From positions 32,046 to 96,045 of the forward strand of contig CAKUDE010000003.1 of assembly GCA_934645175.1 (NCBI GenBank): a stretch of 64,000 nt of DNA, given 5' to 3'. The stretch's first letter is position 1. Every line of letters begins with the position of its first letter. The notes under the pieces were generated by a model. That model worked only from the letters and a program-made list of their open reading frames with translations. It ran no database searches and was not told the DNA's origin. Both the position numbers and the translations under genes were made by a program. This stretch comes from an uncultured Oscillospiraceae bacterium (lineage in GTDB: Bacteria > Bacillota > Clostridia > Oscillospirales > Oscillospiraceae). This document shows positions 7,021-15,377 of this stretch, piece after piece.

Positions 7021-8631
7021 ATGACCGAACGCATCGACGGCCTGCGTCTGCACGAGCTGCTGTCCGGCGGCTTTGCGCGCCTGCATTCCAACGCCGAAAC
7101 GGTTGACCGGCTGAACGTGTTTCCGGTTCCGGACGGCGATACCGGTACCAATATGAGCCTGACCCTGCGCGGCGGCGTGACGGCGGCCGAGCCGCAGCAC
7201 GAAGCCGGGCGGACGCTCCGCGCCGTAGCGCGCGGGGCGCTGCTTTCCGCGCGGGGGAATTCGGGCGTGATTCTGTCGCAGTTTCTGCGCGGTCTGGCGG
7301 ACGGCGCGCAGGACCGCGAGTGGCTGGATACGGCAGGCTTTGTCGCCGCGCTGCAAAGCGGTACGGCGTGCGCCTATCAGGCGGTGATCCGTCCCGTCGA
7401 GGGAACGATGCTGACGGTGATGCGCGAGGGCTTTACCCTGTCCGCGCCGCTGCCGCAGGATTTTGAAGCACTGTTTTCCCGCCTGCTGGAAGCCATGCGG
7501 CGGAGTCTGGCGCATACGCCGGAGCTGCTGCCTGTTCTGAAGGATGCGGGCGTGGTTGACAGCGGCGGCGCGGGACTGGTATATCTTTTTGAGGGCATGG
7601 ACGCCGCGCTGCGCGGCGAACTGACCGAAACGGTTGAGACTGCACCGCTGCCTGCCGCTGCCGCGCCTGCGGGTGCGTTCGGCCGCGACAGCGTGCTGGA
7701 ATACGGCTACTGCACCGAGTTCATTCTCCAGCTTATGACGGCCAAAACGGACATTGCCGCCTTCCGCATCGAGCCGATGATCGACTTCCTCGGTTCCGTC
7801 GGCAATTCCATTGTTGCGGTGCAGGACGGCGATCTTGTCAAGGTGCATGTCCATACCTTTGAGCCGGAGCGTGTACTGGGCTACGCACGCCGCTTTGGCG
7901 AATTTATTACGATCAAAATCGAGAATATGTCCGTACAGCACAATGAGCTCGTGCAGCGCGAGCGCAAGCGCTTTGCCGTGGTTGCCGTGGCCTCCGGGGC
8001 GGGACTGACGGACTATCTGCGTGAGCTGGGCGCGGACGCAATCGTCGAGGGAGGACAGACGCAGAATCCCTCCGCCGAGGATTTCCTGCACGCCTTTGCC
8101 GAGCTGAACGCGGACTTTATCGTTGTTCTGCCGAACAATTCCAATGTGATTCTGACGGCGCGGCAGGCGGCGGAAATGGCGCAGGGGATGCAGATTCGCG
8201 TTATTCCGACGCGCTCCGTCGCCGAGGGCTATTCCGCGCTGACCATGATGGATCCGACCTGCGAGACCATCGACGACTTTGTCGCGTCGCTGACGCAGTG
8301 CCTTGCCGGAGTGACGACGGGCTATGTAACGACCGCGACGCGCGATTCCGTGCTCGACGGCGTCAGCGCCCGCGCGGGGCAGTATATCGCCCTTGCAGAC
8401 TCACATCTGCTGGCTGCGAGCGATACGCGGGCAGGGGCGGCGTTGGCGCTCTTTGCACAGCTTCCGCAGATGTCCGAAAAGCAGGTTCTGACCGTGTTTT
8501 TCGGCGCAGCCGTGGAGCAGGAGGAGGCCGACGCGCTTTCCGACGCCGTGCAGCGGCGCTTTCCGCTGCTGGAGATCGGCGTGGTCAACGGCGGACAGGG
8601 CGTGTATGACTATATTTTCTGCATAGAGTGA
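7021..8631 (+). CDS. fakA: Fatty acid kinase catalytic subunit FakA (DAK2/DhaL domain, YloV-like)
   Basis: 536 residues, normal for FakA. The N-terminal DhaL kinase domain (about 1-200) has the ADP/Mg site FPVPDGDTGTN near residue 37 and the SARGNSGVILSQ loop near residue 78. The remainder is the middle and C-terminal FakA region that contacts FakB. FakA phosphorylates the FakB-bound fatty acid to acyl-phosphate, which PlsX or PlsY then uses. The two upstream DegV genes and downstream plsX in one tightly packed operon give direct contextual support. Confidence 0.9.
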   Translation: MTERIDGLRLHELLSGGFARLHSNAETVDRLNVFPVPDGDTGTNMSLTLRGGVTAAEPQHEAGRTLRAVARGALLSARGNSGVILSQFLRGLADGAQDREWLDTAGFVAALQSGTACAYQAVIRPVEGTMLTVMREGFTLSAPLPQDFEALFSRLLEAMRRSLAHTPELLPVLKDAGVVDSGGAGLVYLFEGMDAALRGELTETVETAPLPAAAAPAGAFGRDSVLEYGYCTEFILQLMTAKTDIAAFRIEPMIDFLGSVGNSIVAVQDGDLVKVHVHTFEPERVLGYARRFGEFITIKIENMSVQHNELVQRERKRFAVVAVASGAGLTDYLRELGADAIVEGGQTQNPSAEDFLHAFAELNADFIVVLPNNSNVILTARQAAEMAQGMQIRVIPTRSVAEGYSALTMMDPTCETIDDFVASLTQCLAGVTTGYVTTATRDSVLDGVSARAGQYIALADSHLLAASDTRAGAALALFAQLPQMSEKQVLTVFFGAAVEQEEADALSDAVQRRFPLLEIGVVNGGQGVYDYIFCIE

Positions 8632-8639
8632 GAGAACGC

Positions 8640-9620
8640 ATGGAAAAGATTATCCTTGACCTCTACGGCGCCGACTGCGGCGCACAGACGCTTGCACGCG
8701 GTGCGGCGGAAGCGCTGCGCGGCGACAAGACGCTGCGGCTCGTGCTTGTCGGTGACGAGCGGCTTGTCCGCGCGGAGCTGGACGACTGCGACCCGGCGCG
8801 CTGGGAGTGCCTGCATACGACGCGGTATGTTACAAATCACGATAAGCCGACGGAGATTCTGCACGGAAAAGACGACACCTCGCTTGTGATGGCATTGCGG
8901 CGGCTGAAGCAGGATCCGGAGTGCGGCGGTCTGCTGTGCGCGGGGAATACCGGCGCGCTGCTCGTCGGCTCGATCTTCCTGCTGGGGCTTCAGCCCGGCC
9001 TGAAGCAGCCCGCGCTGGCAACCGCACTCAATCTGGCCGGGGAGAAGTACGTCTGCTTGGTTGACTGCGGCGCGACGCTGGAGTGCCGCCCGAAGGAGCT
9101 GGCACGCTTCGCCCTGATGGGCGACGCATTCATGCGCTGCATGGGTGGGCTGGAGGCGCCGCGTGTCGGTCTCCTGTCGGTCGGACGCGAACCGGGCAAG
9201 GGGACGGATACGACCCGCGAGGCGTATGCCCGCCTGTCCGAGCTGCCGATTCGCTTCGTCGGCAACATTGAAGGCGGCGACGTCTGTGCGGATGCGGCCG
9301 ACGTTGTGGTCTGCGACGGCTTCACGGGAAATGTGCTGCTGAAAAACATTGAGGCGACCGGGAAGCTCGCCGCTTCCCTGTTGTCGCGCTGGGGTGCGGA
9401 TGCAGTACCGGAGGGACTTCGGCAGAGGCTGTACCATTATTTTGATTTTAATTCGCGCGGCGGCGCCGTTTTTCTGGGAACGGCAAAGCCGGTCATCAAG
9501 CTGCACGGTGCGGCGGGAGCGCAGACGGTTGTTTCCGCCCTTGCGCAGATGCAGCGTCTGCTTGCCGCAGACTTCAGCCAAAGGCTGGCCGAAGCCTGCA
9601 CGGGCTTCGATCTGCACTGA
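8640..9620 (+). CDS. plsX: Acyl-ACP:phosphate acyltransferase PlsX
   Basis: 326 residues. Motifs AGNTGALL near residue 100, VGNIEGGDV near 210 and VCDGFTGNVLLK near 230 are typical of PlsX, which interconverts acyl-ACP and acyl-phosphate at the membrane. The ATG at 8640 aligns with the family N-terminus (MEKIILD); a GTG at 8628 overlapping the fakA stop is an alternative. As the last gene of the fak operon it links acyl-phosphate from FakA/FakB to acyl-ACP and to phosphatidic acid synthesis. Confidence 0.92.
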   Translation: MEKIILDLYGADCGAQTLARGAAEALRGDKTLRLVLVGDERLVRAELDDCDPARWECLHTTRYVTNHDKPTEILHGKDDTSLVMALRRLKQDPECGGLLCAGNTGALLVGSIFLLGLQPGLKQPALATALNLAGEKYVCLVDCGATLECRPKELARFALMGDAFMRCMGGLEAPRVGLLSVGREPGKGTDTTREAYARLSELPIRFVGNIEGGDVCADAADVVVCDGFTGNVLLKNIEATGKLAASLLSRWGADAVPEGLRQRLYHYFDFNSRGGAVFLGTAKPVIKLHGAAGAQTVVSALAQMQRLLAADFSQRLAEACTGFDLH

Positions 9621-9623
9621 AAA

Positions 9624-9647
9624 ACCGGCTGCCGAGCGGCAGCCGGT
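9624..9647. terminator. Hairpin after plsX (twin copy 1)
   Basis: Perfect 10-bp stem with a GAGC loop, 4 bases after the plsX stop. No T-run follows, so termination would be weak or factor-assisted. An identical hairpin lies at 9805-9828. Confidence 0.6.
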
Positions 9648-9672
9648 GAGCGCGTTAAGGGAGCCTCCGGTC

Positions 9673-9800
9673 GTGTCATTCCGAGGAGCGAAGCGACGTG
9701 GGAATCTCGTGCAAAAAATTTCGGTTTTGCCGAAATCCACCGGAGATTTGGAATCGTTCCGTGAGATTGCCACGACCCCTTGCGGATTTTTGCAATGACA
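9673..9800. repeat. Dispersed palindromic repeat cluster B
   Basis: Two degenerate copies of the cluster A element in opposite orientation: GTGTCATTCCGAG...GGGAATCT at about 9673-9708 and AGATTGCC...GCAATGACA at about 9763-9800. Confidence 0.75.
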
Positions 9801-9804
9801 AATG

Positions 9805-9828
9805 ACCGGCTGCCGAGCGGCAGCCGGT
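9805..9828. terminator. Hairpin after the glycosyltransferase gene (twin copy 2)
   Basis: Same 24-bp hairpin as at 9624-9647, placed just beyond the stop of the minus-strand glycosyltransferase. With the first copy it brackets repeat cluster B between two convergent operons. Confidence 0.6.
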
Positions 9829-9833
9829 TTCCG

Positions 9834-10898
9834 CTATGTATGCTCTTTGTTGATATCGCGGTATTTGGCAATGTGCAGGAGCTTTTGCAGAAAATACTCC
9901 GGCGCGATCAGCACCAGGGCCGACAGGTTGAACGAGACGAGCAGCGGCAGCTTCAGCGGCCGCAGCAACACGCAGCAGACGGTGTAGGCGATAAAGCGCA
10001 GAAGCGTCTGCGACAGCGTGTGCAGCGCAGCGGCATAGCGCACCCGCCGGAAGATAACGAATTTATCCATGAGGATACAGAACGCGGCCGAAACGAAGCC
10101 TGCCTTGGGCAGCGAGGTGAGCAGATACCAGAATTCGTTCGGAAGGATGCCGGGCAGGACGGCGGGGTAAACCAGCGTCTCAAGCACGAGCACCAGCTCC
10201 ACCAGCAGGATGCTTGCGAGCGACGCCCACGCGCTGGCGAACAGCCGGCGGTAGATACGCAGCGTGTCGCGCAGCGGGTCGAAATGAGAGGACCTGTTGC
10301 CGTCAATATACACCGAGCGGATCAGCAGCGTGGTAATGGGAATGGCCTGCTTGTCCGCATAATAGAGCATATTCATTTCGTAGTCGTATTTTTCGCCGCC
10401 GACCTGCGTGAGCCAGTCGAGCTGTTCCACGGAGAAGCCGCGCAGACCGGATTGGTTGTCGCGGAAATAGTGCCCCGTGAGCATCGTGTAGATAAAACGG
10501 GAAAGGTCGTTGCCGATGCGCGAGCGGAAGGGAATGTCGCCCTGAAAATCCCGCACGCTCAGTACGAACTGCGCGCCGTGCAGAAGCTCGTCGCGCACGC
10601 GCAAAATATCCGAAACGGGGTGTTGCCCATCGGCGTCGGCCGTGATAAAATGGGTGCAATCGGGGAATTCTTCCAACAGGTGGGACATCCCGTGCTTCAG
10701 CGCCGCGCCCTTGCCGCTGTTTTTCGGCAGCGTCAGGACGTGCGCGTAGGGCGCGACCGCCGCAAAGACCGGTGCGCAGCGGGAGCTGCTGCCGTCGTTG
10801 ACAATCAACAGGTTTACGTCGTTCGCCGCAAGCTCGCGCGCCAGCGCGACGAGGGTGTCGTCCGGTTCATAGGCCGGAATCAGGATCACTTGGCTCAT
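9834..10898 (-). CDS. Family 2 glycosyltransferase fused to a GtrA-like membrane domain
   Basis: 354 residues. The first ~220 form a GT2 domain of the dolichol-phosphate-mannose-synthase type: IPAYEPD, VNDGSSS and the metal-binding ADADGQH near residue 90. The last ~130 hold about four transmembrane helices resembling GtrA flippase-like proteins. Such fusions attach a sugar to a polyprenyl phosphate and may help flip the product for cell-envelope glycosylation. The start overlaps the stop of the upstream hydrolase (ATGA). Confidence 0.85.
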   Translation of the reverse strand: MSQVILIPAYEPDDTLVALARELAANDVNLLIVNDGSSSRCAPVFAAVAPYAHVLTLPKNSGKGAALKHGMSHLLEEFPDCTHFITADADGQHPVSDILRVRDELLHGAQFVLSVRDFQGDIPFRSRIGNDLSRFIYTMLTGHYFRDNQSGLRGFSVEQLDWLTQVGGEKYDYEMNMLYYADKQAIPITTLLIRSVYIDGNRSSHFDPLRDTLRIYRRLFASAWASLASILLVELVLVLETLVYPAVLPGILPNEFWYLLTSLPKAGFVSAAFCILMDKFVIFRRVRYAAALHTLSQTLLRFIAYTVCCVLLRPLKLPLLVSFNLSALVLIAPEYFLQKLLHIAKYRDINKEHT

Positions 10899-11863
10899 TT
10901 TTGTGTTTCTCTCTCTGTTTCATTTCCGCAGTTTTGCAGAAGGAATGCGTGAATCTGCGCCATCAGGCGCGAATTTGCCGTGCCGTCGGGGTCAAACAGC
11001 AGGTCGGTATGCCCGCTCTGTCCCGTTGCGCCCCAGAGCAGCACGGCGCTGGTGGCCGGGAGCCGGTTACGGTGGGAGAAGATCGAGAACGCCCCCGGCG
11101 GGACGGTTTCGTCCTGTGCACCCTGCACGATCAGTGCCGGCGTGCGGCTGCGCGACAGCTCCCCGGCGGCGTCGCAATCGAGCGTCTGCGCGTCGAAGAG
11201 CGAGCGCTGGTAGAGCCGGAGCAGGGGATAGTTGGCATATGCCAGGGCGCCGATGCGCTCTACCGCCGGGCTCATGACGCCTTCCATGGCGCTGTTTGCG
11301 CCCGCTACGGCGACCACCGCCGCGGGACGGTGCTCCCGCAGTACGCCGCAGGCGGCGTAGGCTCCGCGACTGTGGCCGAGCAGGGCGTAGTTCCGATAGC
11401 CGAAGCAGGCGTTTTGTTCCAGACAGTCCAGCGCCGCGTCCAGATCGACGACGGTCTGGCAGTAGCCGACGGCGGAGGCGCCGCCGCTTTCGCCGCAGCC
11501 CGTCGGGTCAAAGACGAAAACGCCCCAACCGTACCGTATCAGACTGTCCACCTGCCGCAGATAGTCCGAAGAGACGGCGTTCAGGCCGGGAATCAGCACG
11601 ACGAGCGTATCGCGCGTGCCGGGGTAAAGATAACCGCGCAGCGTTTCGCCCCGGCAGGGGAAATCCACGGCCGTGCGGGATTGCACCAATGCCGAAAGCT
11701 CTGCGGGTACTGCCGCAGGTGCGGCGTCATAGCGGCGGAACGCCGCGTCATAAATCAGCTTGGTCGCGCAAAGCGAGACAAGCAGCAGGGAAAACAGACA
11801 GAAAAATATGGTACGCCAGATCCTTTTCCTATGATGATGTACCGTAATTCTCACCGTTTTCAC
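10895..11863 (-). CDS. Membrane-anchored alpha/beta hydrolase
   Basis: About 322 residues with an N-terminal transmembrane helix (residues 15-40). Hydrolase elements are IPGLNA, DPTGCGESGG, the nucleophile elbow GHSRG near residue 163, the GAQDE acid loop and a late SGHTD histidine. The frame opens with GTG at 11863 with no good ribosome site, and another GTG lies three codons in, so the exact start is uncertain. It is divergent from the lysophospholipase-like gene at 11906 and coupled to the GT2-GtrA gene. Confidence 0.75.
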   Translation of the reverse strand: MKTVRITVHHHRKRIWRTIFFCLFSLLLVSLCATKLIYDAAFRRYDAAPAAVPAELSALVQSRTAVDFPCRGETLRGYLYPGTRDTLVVLIPGLNAVSSDYLRQVDSLIRYGWGVFVFDPTGCGESGGASAVGYCQTVVDLDAALDCLEQNACFGYRNYALLGHSRGAYAACGVLREHRPAAVVAVAGANSAMEGVMSPAVERIGALAYANYPLLRLYQRSLFDAQTLDCDAAGELSRSRTPALIVQGAQDETVPPGAFSIFSHRNRLPATSAVLLWGATGQSGHTDLLFDPDGTANSRLMAQIHAFLLQNCGNETERETQK

Positions 11864-11905
11864 CGAAACCTATTCCGATTTTCACTCCGAAGGAGCATTT
11901 GTTGT

Positions 11906-12895
11906 ATGCAATTTGTGCCGGACTATCGCCGTGAGGCGATCAACGAGACCCAATATGCCGAACGCATTGCGCAGATCGGCGCGATGCTTGAGCCCTGCAC
12001 GGAGCGGGGCTTCTGGACGGCCGCCGACGGCTGCCGCCTGCACCGGGTGTTCAGCCGTGCCGAAAACGCCCGCGCCAGCGTGGTGCTGGTGCACGGCTTT
12101 ACGGAATTCTCCGAAAAGCTCACGGAGCTGCGCTGGCTGCTGCTGCGGCAGGGCTACAATGTCCTGTGCTACGACGCGCGGGGCCACGGCCTGTCCGACC
12201 GGCCGGTGGATGATCTGCAGCTTACCCATGTCGAACGCTTTTCGGACTATACCGACGATCTTGACGGGCTGCTGCGCACCTTCCTGCTGCCGCGTACCGA
12301 AGGGCTTCCGGTCTATCTCTACGGCCACTCCATGGGCGGCTGCGTGGCGGCGCTCTGGCTGGAGCGTGGTGCGGATCTCGTCGCACGGGCGGTGCTTTCC
12401 TCGCCCATGCTCTGCCCGGTCACGCACGGCCTCCCGCGCAGAGTGCTGCGCGCTATGGTACGCAAGGGCGCGCGGGACAACGGCTGGGCCGCGCGGTTTC
12501 CCTTTACGGGCGGCTTCAATCCCAACCCGGATTTTCGCCTGGCGGGCGACGCGAGCTTTGCCCGCTTCCGTCACAATATGGAGCTGCGCCTCGCCGAGCC
12601 GCACTATCGGAATTCCTCCGCCAGCTACCGCTGGATGGACGAGGCGCTGACCGTGCAGGACCGACTGCTGGCGCACGGTGCGCCGGAGGCCGTCCGGGCG
12701 CAGGTACTTCTTGTCAGTGCGGGTGCGGATCGCGTGGTGCGCCGTGCGCCGCAAAGGCGTCTTGCCAAGCGCATCCCGCAATGCCGCTTTGTCAGTCTGA
12801 AGGGGGCAAAGCACTGCCTTTACACTTCGGCGGAGCCCCTTTTGGGACGATACTTCGATCTTGTGCTTGACTTTCTTGCACAGGGGTGTGAGTAG
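11906..12895 (+). CDS. Lysophospholipase / monoacylglycerol lipase-like serine hydrolase
   Basis: 329 residues from the ATG at 11906 with AAGGAG 12 bases upstream; the longer open frame is only antisense to the neighbouring hydrolase. VHGFTE gives the oxyanion hole, YDARGHGLSD and the elbow GHSMGG near residue 140 are typical of the PldB/monoglyceride-lipase group, and LKGAKHCL carries the catalytic histidine. It has no signal peptide, so it probably acts in the cytosol on lysolipids or acylglycerols. This fits the lipid-rich neighbourhood. Confidence 0.85.
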   Translation: MQFVPDYRREAINETQYAERIAQIGAMLEPCTERGFWTAADGCRLHRVFSRAENARASVVLVHGFTEFSEKLTELRWLLLRQGYNVLCYDARGHGLSDRPVDDLQLTHVERFSDYTDDLDGLLRTFLLPRTEGLPVYLYGHSMGGCVAALWLERGADLVARAVLSSPMLCPVTHGLPRRVLRAMVRKGARDNGWAARFPFTGGFNPNPDFRLAGDASFARFRHNMELRLAEPHYRNSSASYRWMDEALTVQDRLLAHGAPEAVRAQVLLVSAGADRVVRRAPQRRLAKRIPQCRFVSLKGAKHCLYTSAEPLLGRYFDLVLDFLAQGCE

Positions 12896-12898
12896 AGC

Positions 12899-13279
12899 TT
12901 ATTTTTTCTTGGAGAACAGCGCCTTGGCCTGCGCAGCGACGGAGGAGAGCAGCTTGCCGCTCTGCTCCGTTTCTTCACTTTGTACGGTCAGAACGCGCAC
13001 CTGCCCGTCCTTTACGACGAGAAAGCTCATCGGCGTGCGGGTGATCTTTGCGCCCGCGCCGGCGGGGTTCTGCCGCTTTTTGCGCCCGACGTCGTTGACG
13101 TCCGCACCGCCGCCGGCAAAACCCGCCGAAACCTTTGAAACGGGAATCACGGTGACGCCGTCGAGTTCAAAACGGTCGCCCAGAACGGTATTTGCGTCGG
13201 CGAGGCGGAGCGTTTGCTCTGCGGTAAACGACAGCACGCGCAGCAGCGTGCTCTCCGGTTTTTTGACTTCAGGTTCCAT
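12899..13279 (-). CDS. GerW/YtfJ-family sporulation protein
   Basis: 126 residues. The core, GVTVIPVSKVSAGFAGGG, and the later TPMSFLVVKDGQVRV are the YtfJ/GerW signature. The family is made in the forespore and is needed for spore germination in some species, so it marks the host as a spore former. It overlaps the upstream DUF2953 gene by 11 bases; that pairing is common in Clostridia and Bacilli (established gene context). GGAGG precedes the ATG. Confidence 0.9.
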   Translation of the reverse strand: MEPEVKKPESTLLRVLSFTAEQTLRLADANTVLGDRFELDGVTVIPVSKVSAGFAGGGADVNDVGRKKRQNPAGAGAKITRTPMSFLVVKDGQVRVLTVQSEETEQSGKLLSSVAAQAKALFSKKK

Positions 13280-13925
13280 GATTGTCCTCCTTCGGTGACG
13301 GCTGGTAAACTTCGTTTTGCATATTCTGACGGATCAGACGGATCGCCGCCTGTAAGATTCGGAAGATCGTAACGCTCAGCGCCGCTTCCAGCGCATAGCT
13401 GCTCTCCGGTGCGGAAAAATCGCAGGCAATCTGCACATCCGCGGCATTCGGACGGGTTTTGAATACCGTTTCCAGATAGCCGATCAGGGGGTAAACCACG
13501 GCGCAGGCCGCGCCGTAGTCCATCGCGGCGTCCGCCGCATCCTCTCCGGCACAGACCGCCCGCAGCTTCAGGCGGCACAGACGCACGAAGGGAAGAATTT
13601 GCACAATCGCGTCGATGAGCGTGCGCAGGGCGCTGACGAGCTGCCCGAGCGTACCCGAAACGCCGCGCGAGCGCACGGCGCTCTGCGCCGAGCGGGCGCT
13701 GTCCAGCGGAGAGAAGCCGAGCAGCCGGCCGACAATACGGCTGAGCGCACCCTTCGGCTTGTCAGGATCCTTCTCGCGAAAGGTGAAGAAGAGCAGACGG
13801 TAGCGCAGCGTAAGCGGCTGATCCGTCCGTGCGGAGATCAGAATTACGATCGGCAGCGACAGGATCAGCCCGATCAGCAGGGCAATCGCGCCCAGAACGA
13901 TTCCGATCACGGCAAGCACATGCAA
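13269..13925 (-). CDS. DUF2953-family membrane protein
   Basis: 218 residues with one N-terminal transmembrane helix (residues 3-30), then a mixed alpha/beta region with RYRLLFFTF and a C-terminal part containing MDYGAACAVVYPLIGYLE, typical of DUF2953. Function is unknown; its conserved partner is the GerW/YtfJ gene, which overlaps it here, so a spore-envelope role is likely (inference). The start is probably the TTG at 13925, 7 bases from GGGAGGG; a GTG at 13919 is an alternative. Confidence 0.8.
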   Translation of the reverse strand: MHVLAVIGIVLGAIALLIGLILSLPIVILISARTDQPLTLRYRLLFFTFREKDPDKPKGALSRIVGRLLGFSPLDSARSAQSAVRSRGVSGTLGQLVSALRTLIDAIVQILPFVRLCRLKLRAVCAGEDAADAAMDYGAACAVVYPLIGYLETVFKTRPNAADVQIACDFSAPESSYALEAALSVTIFRILQAAIRLIRQNMQNEVYQPSPKEDNHGT

Positions 13926-13958
13926 CGGCCTTCCCTCCCTCTTCGGTTTGATTCCTTT

Positions 13959-13987
13959 ATTCTAACGTATTTTGCCCGTAATTGCAA
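13959..13987 (-). promoter_or_regulatory. Promoter of the DUF2953-gerW operon
   Basis: Read on the minus strand: TTGCAA (13987-13982), 17-bp spacer, TAGAAT (13964-13959). Confidence 0.7.
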
Positions 13988-14035
13988 CCGCTTTGCGGGC
14001 GGCGGAAACTTTTTTCCGAAATTTGAAAATAGTAC

Positions 14036-14071
14036 TTGCATTTTCCGAAAATATCGATACAATAGTATCGA
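14036..14071 (+). promoter_or_regulatory. folT promoter with an overlapping inverted repeat
   Basis: TTGCAT (14036-14041), 16-bp spacer, TACAAT (14058-14063). A perfect inverted repeat TCGATAC-AATA-GTATCGA (14054-14071) covers the -10, suggesting a repressor operator in addition to the riboswitch (inference). Confidence 0.65.
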
Positions 14072-14083
14072 CAATACGACGTT

Positions 14084-14189
14084 GCAGGGAGTAGAAACAA
14101 GTGCGTTAAGTACCGGCGGATGGGAGGTTGCCGCCGGGCGAAGGGAGCCTCGGCTTCCGCGATACTGTTTCGCAACCGCCTGAGCTGGT
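14084..14189 (+). ncRNA. THF (folate) riboswitch aptamer
   Basis: The GGAGTAG opening, the conserved GCGTTAAGT block, ATGGGAGGTTG, GGCGAA and the closing GCAACCGCC follow the THF riboswitch consensus in order. Pairing is present: GAAACA with TGTTTC around the core, and CCGGCGG with CCGCCGG for the inner stem. The downstream genes are two FolT folate transporters and FolC, exactly the expected regulon. This is an RNA that senses tetrahydrofolate and shuts off folate uptake. Confidence 0.9.
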
Positions 14190-14295
14190 GCCGGCGTTCC
14201 GCAAACGATGCGGCGAGCCGCTTTTGCCCCGATCCTCGTTCCGGGCCGAAGGACTTGCCGTGCGGGGCAGGGCATGGCGTCGTACATATTTTTAA

Positions 14296-14319
14296 CCTCC
14301 TCCAAATTCTTTCAGGAGG
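14296..14319 (+). promoter_or_regulatory. Hairpin that sequesters the folT ribosome binding site
   Basis: CCTCCTCC at 14296-14303 is complementary to the AGGAGG Shine-Dalgarno at 14314-14319, 9 bases before the folT ATG. This is a plausible translational expression platform for the THF riboswitch; the ~105 bp between aptamer and hairpin would hold the alternative pairing. Confidence 0.7.
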
Positions 14320-14327
14320 AATTTTTT

Positions 14328-15356
14328 ATGCCCAAAACAGAAAAAACCCTTGCCCCCGGCCTGTATGCCACGCCGTTTTCCAAGGCATACTGGCACGATG
14401 CGGTCTGCGAGCTGAAAAAAACGAAAATGCTTGCCGTCGCCGCCGTGATGATTGCCGTGCGCGTTGCACTCAAGGGTCTGCCCATCCCTACCGGCATCCC
14501 GAATTTGCAGATCAATCTCGGCTTTTTTGTCAATGCACTCGGCGCAAGCATCTTCGGCCCGGTCGTCGCGCTGCTGGCTGCCGCGGTCAGCGATACGCTC
14601 GGCTGTATTCTGTTTCAATCCGGGCCGTATTTCTTTCCGTTCATCGTTACGGAGCTGGCCGGTTCGCTCATTTTTGCGCTGTTTCTCTACCGTGCGCCGC
14701 GCAGCAGCCTGCGCGTCATCCTCTCGCGCTTCTGCGTCTGCTTCTTCGTCAATATCGTGATCCAGACGCCCATTATGATGCTCTATTACGACATGGTCCT
14801 CGGCAAGTCCTACGCCTGGTTCGACCTGCCGCGCATCATCAAGAATCTGGTGCTGTTCCCGTTGGAGTCGCTGCTGCTGATTCTCTTCCTCAATGCCGTC
14901 TCCCCCGTGACCTACCGCATGAAGCTGACCTATGCGCCTCCGGAGAAGCTGCGGCTGACGAAGCGCTCCGTCGCGCTTGTGCTGGCGCTGTTTCTGACGG
15001 GCAGTCTGGCCACGGCGGGCTACGGCTGGTACAGCTATAACACCACCAATCACGCCACGCAGTTTTCCGATTCCGAGCGCGCCGGGTTCAACCGCACGCT
15101 CACCGAAAATCTGGCGCTCGGCGAGGACGAGATCGCACTGGTGAACCGGTATGATAAGACGCTGTTCTCCGACGAGGCAACCGTCACCTATACGGTCTAC
15201 CGCTATGACCCAAAGGCCGGGAATGCACCCGACGCGAATACGCTCTATGCCCTGAAAAACTCGCAGGCGGCGGGCGACAAGTATGCCGGCGTGCTGGAAA
15301 AGAGCGGCTCCGGCGAAATCACCGTGAGAACGGATGATCTGAGTATCGTGAAATAG
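14328..15356 (+). CDS. folT: ECF folate transporter S component FolT with a C-terminal extension
   Basis: 342 residues from the ATG at 14328. Residues ~35-200 hold about six transmembrane helices with the FolT-type IPNLQINLGFFVNALGAS segment. Unlike ordinary FolT (~170-200 residues) it continues with another transmembrane helix near residue 210 and a ~110-residue hydrophilic tail of unknown role, probably outside the cell. It needs shared EcfA/A'/T components, which are not in this window. It sits under a THF riboswitch and upstream of a second FolT and FolC. Confidence 0.85.
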   Translation: MPKTEKTLAPGLYATPFSKAYWHDAVCELKKTKMLAVAAVMIAVRVALKGLPIPTGIPNLQINLGFFVNALGASIFGPVVALLAAAVSDTLGCILFQSGPYFFPFIVTELAGSLIFALFLYRAPRSSLRVILSRFCVCFFVNIVIQTPIMMLYYDMVLGKSYAWFDLPRIIKNLVLFPLESLLLILFLNAVSPVTYRMKLTYAPPEKLRLTKRSVALVLALFLTGSLATAGYGWYSYNTTNHATQFSDSERAGFNRTLTENLALGEDEIALVNRYDKTLFSDEATVTYTVYRYDPKAGNAPDANTLYALKNSQAAGDKYAGVLEKSGSGEITVRTDDLSIVK

Positions 15357-15377
15357 AAGAACAGGAGAAATTGAGAT

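Noticed and set aside
6019-8091. A 690-codon minus-strand frame opposite the fakB and fakA genes
   Set aside because: It spans two real genes on the other strand and has low-complexity Arg/Gln/His composition typical of shadows in GC-rich DNA.
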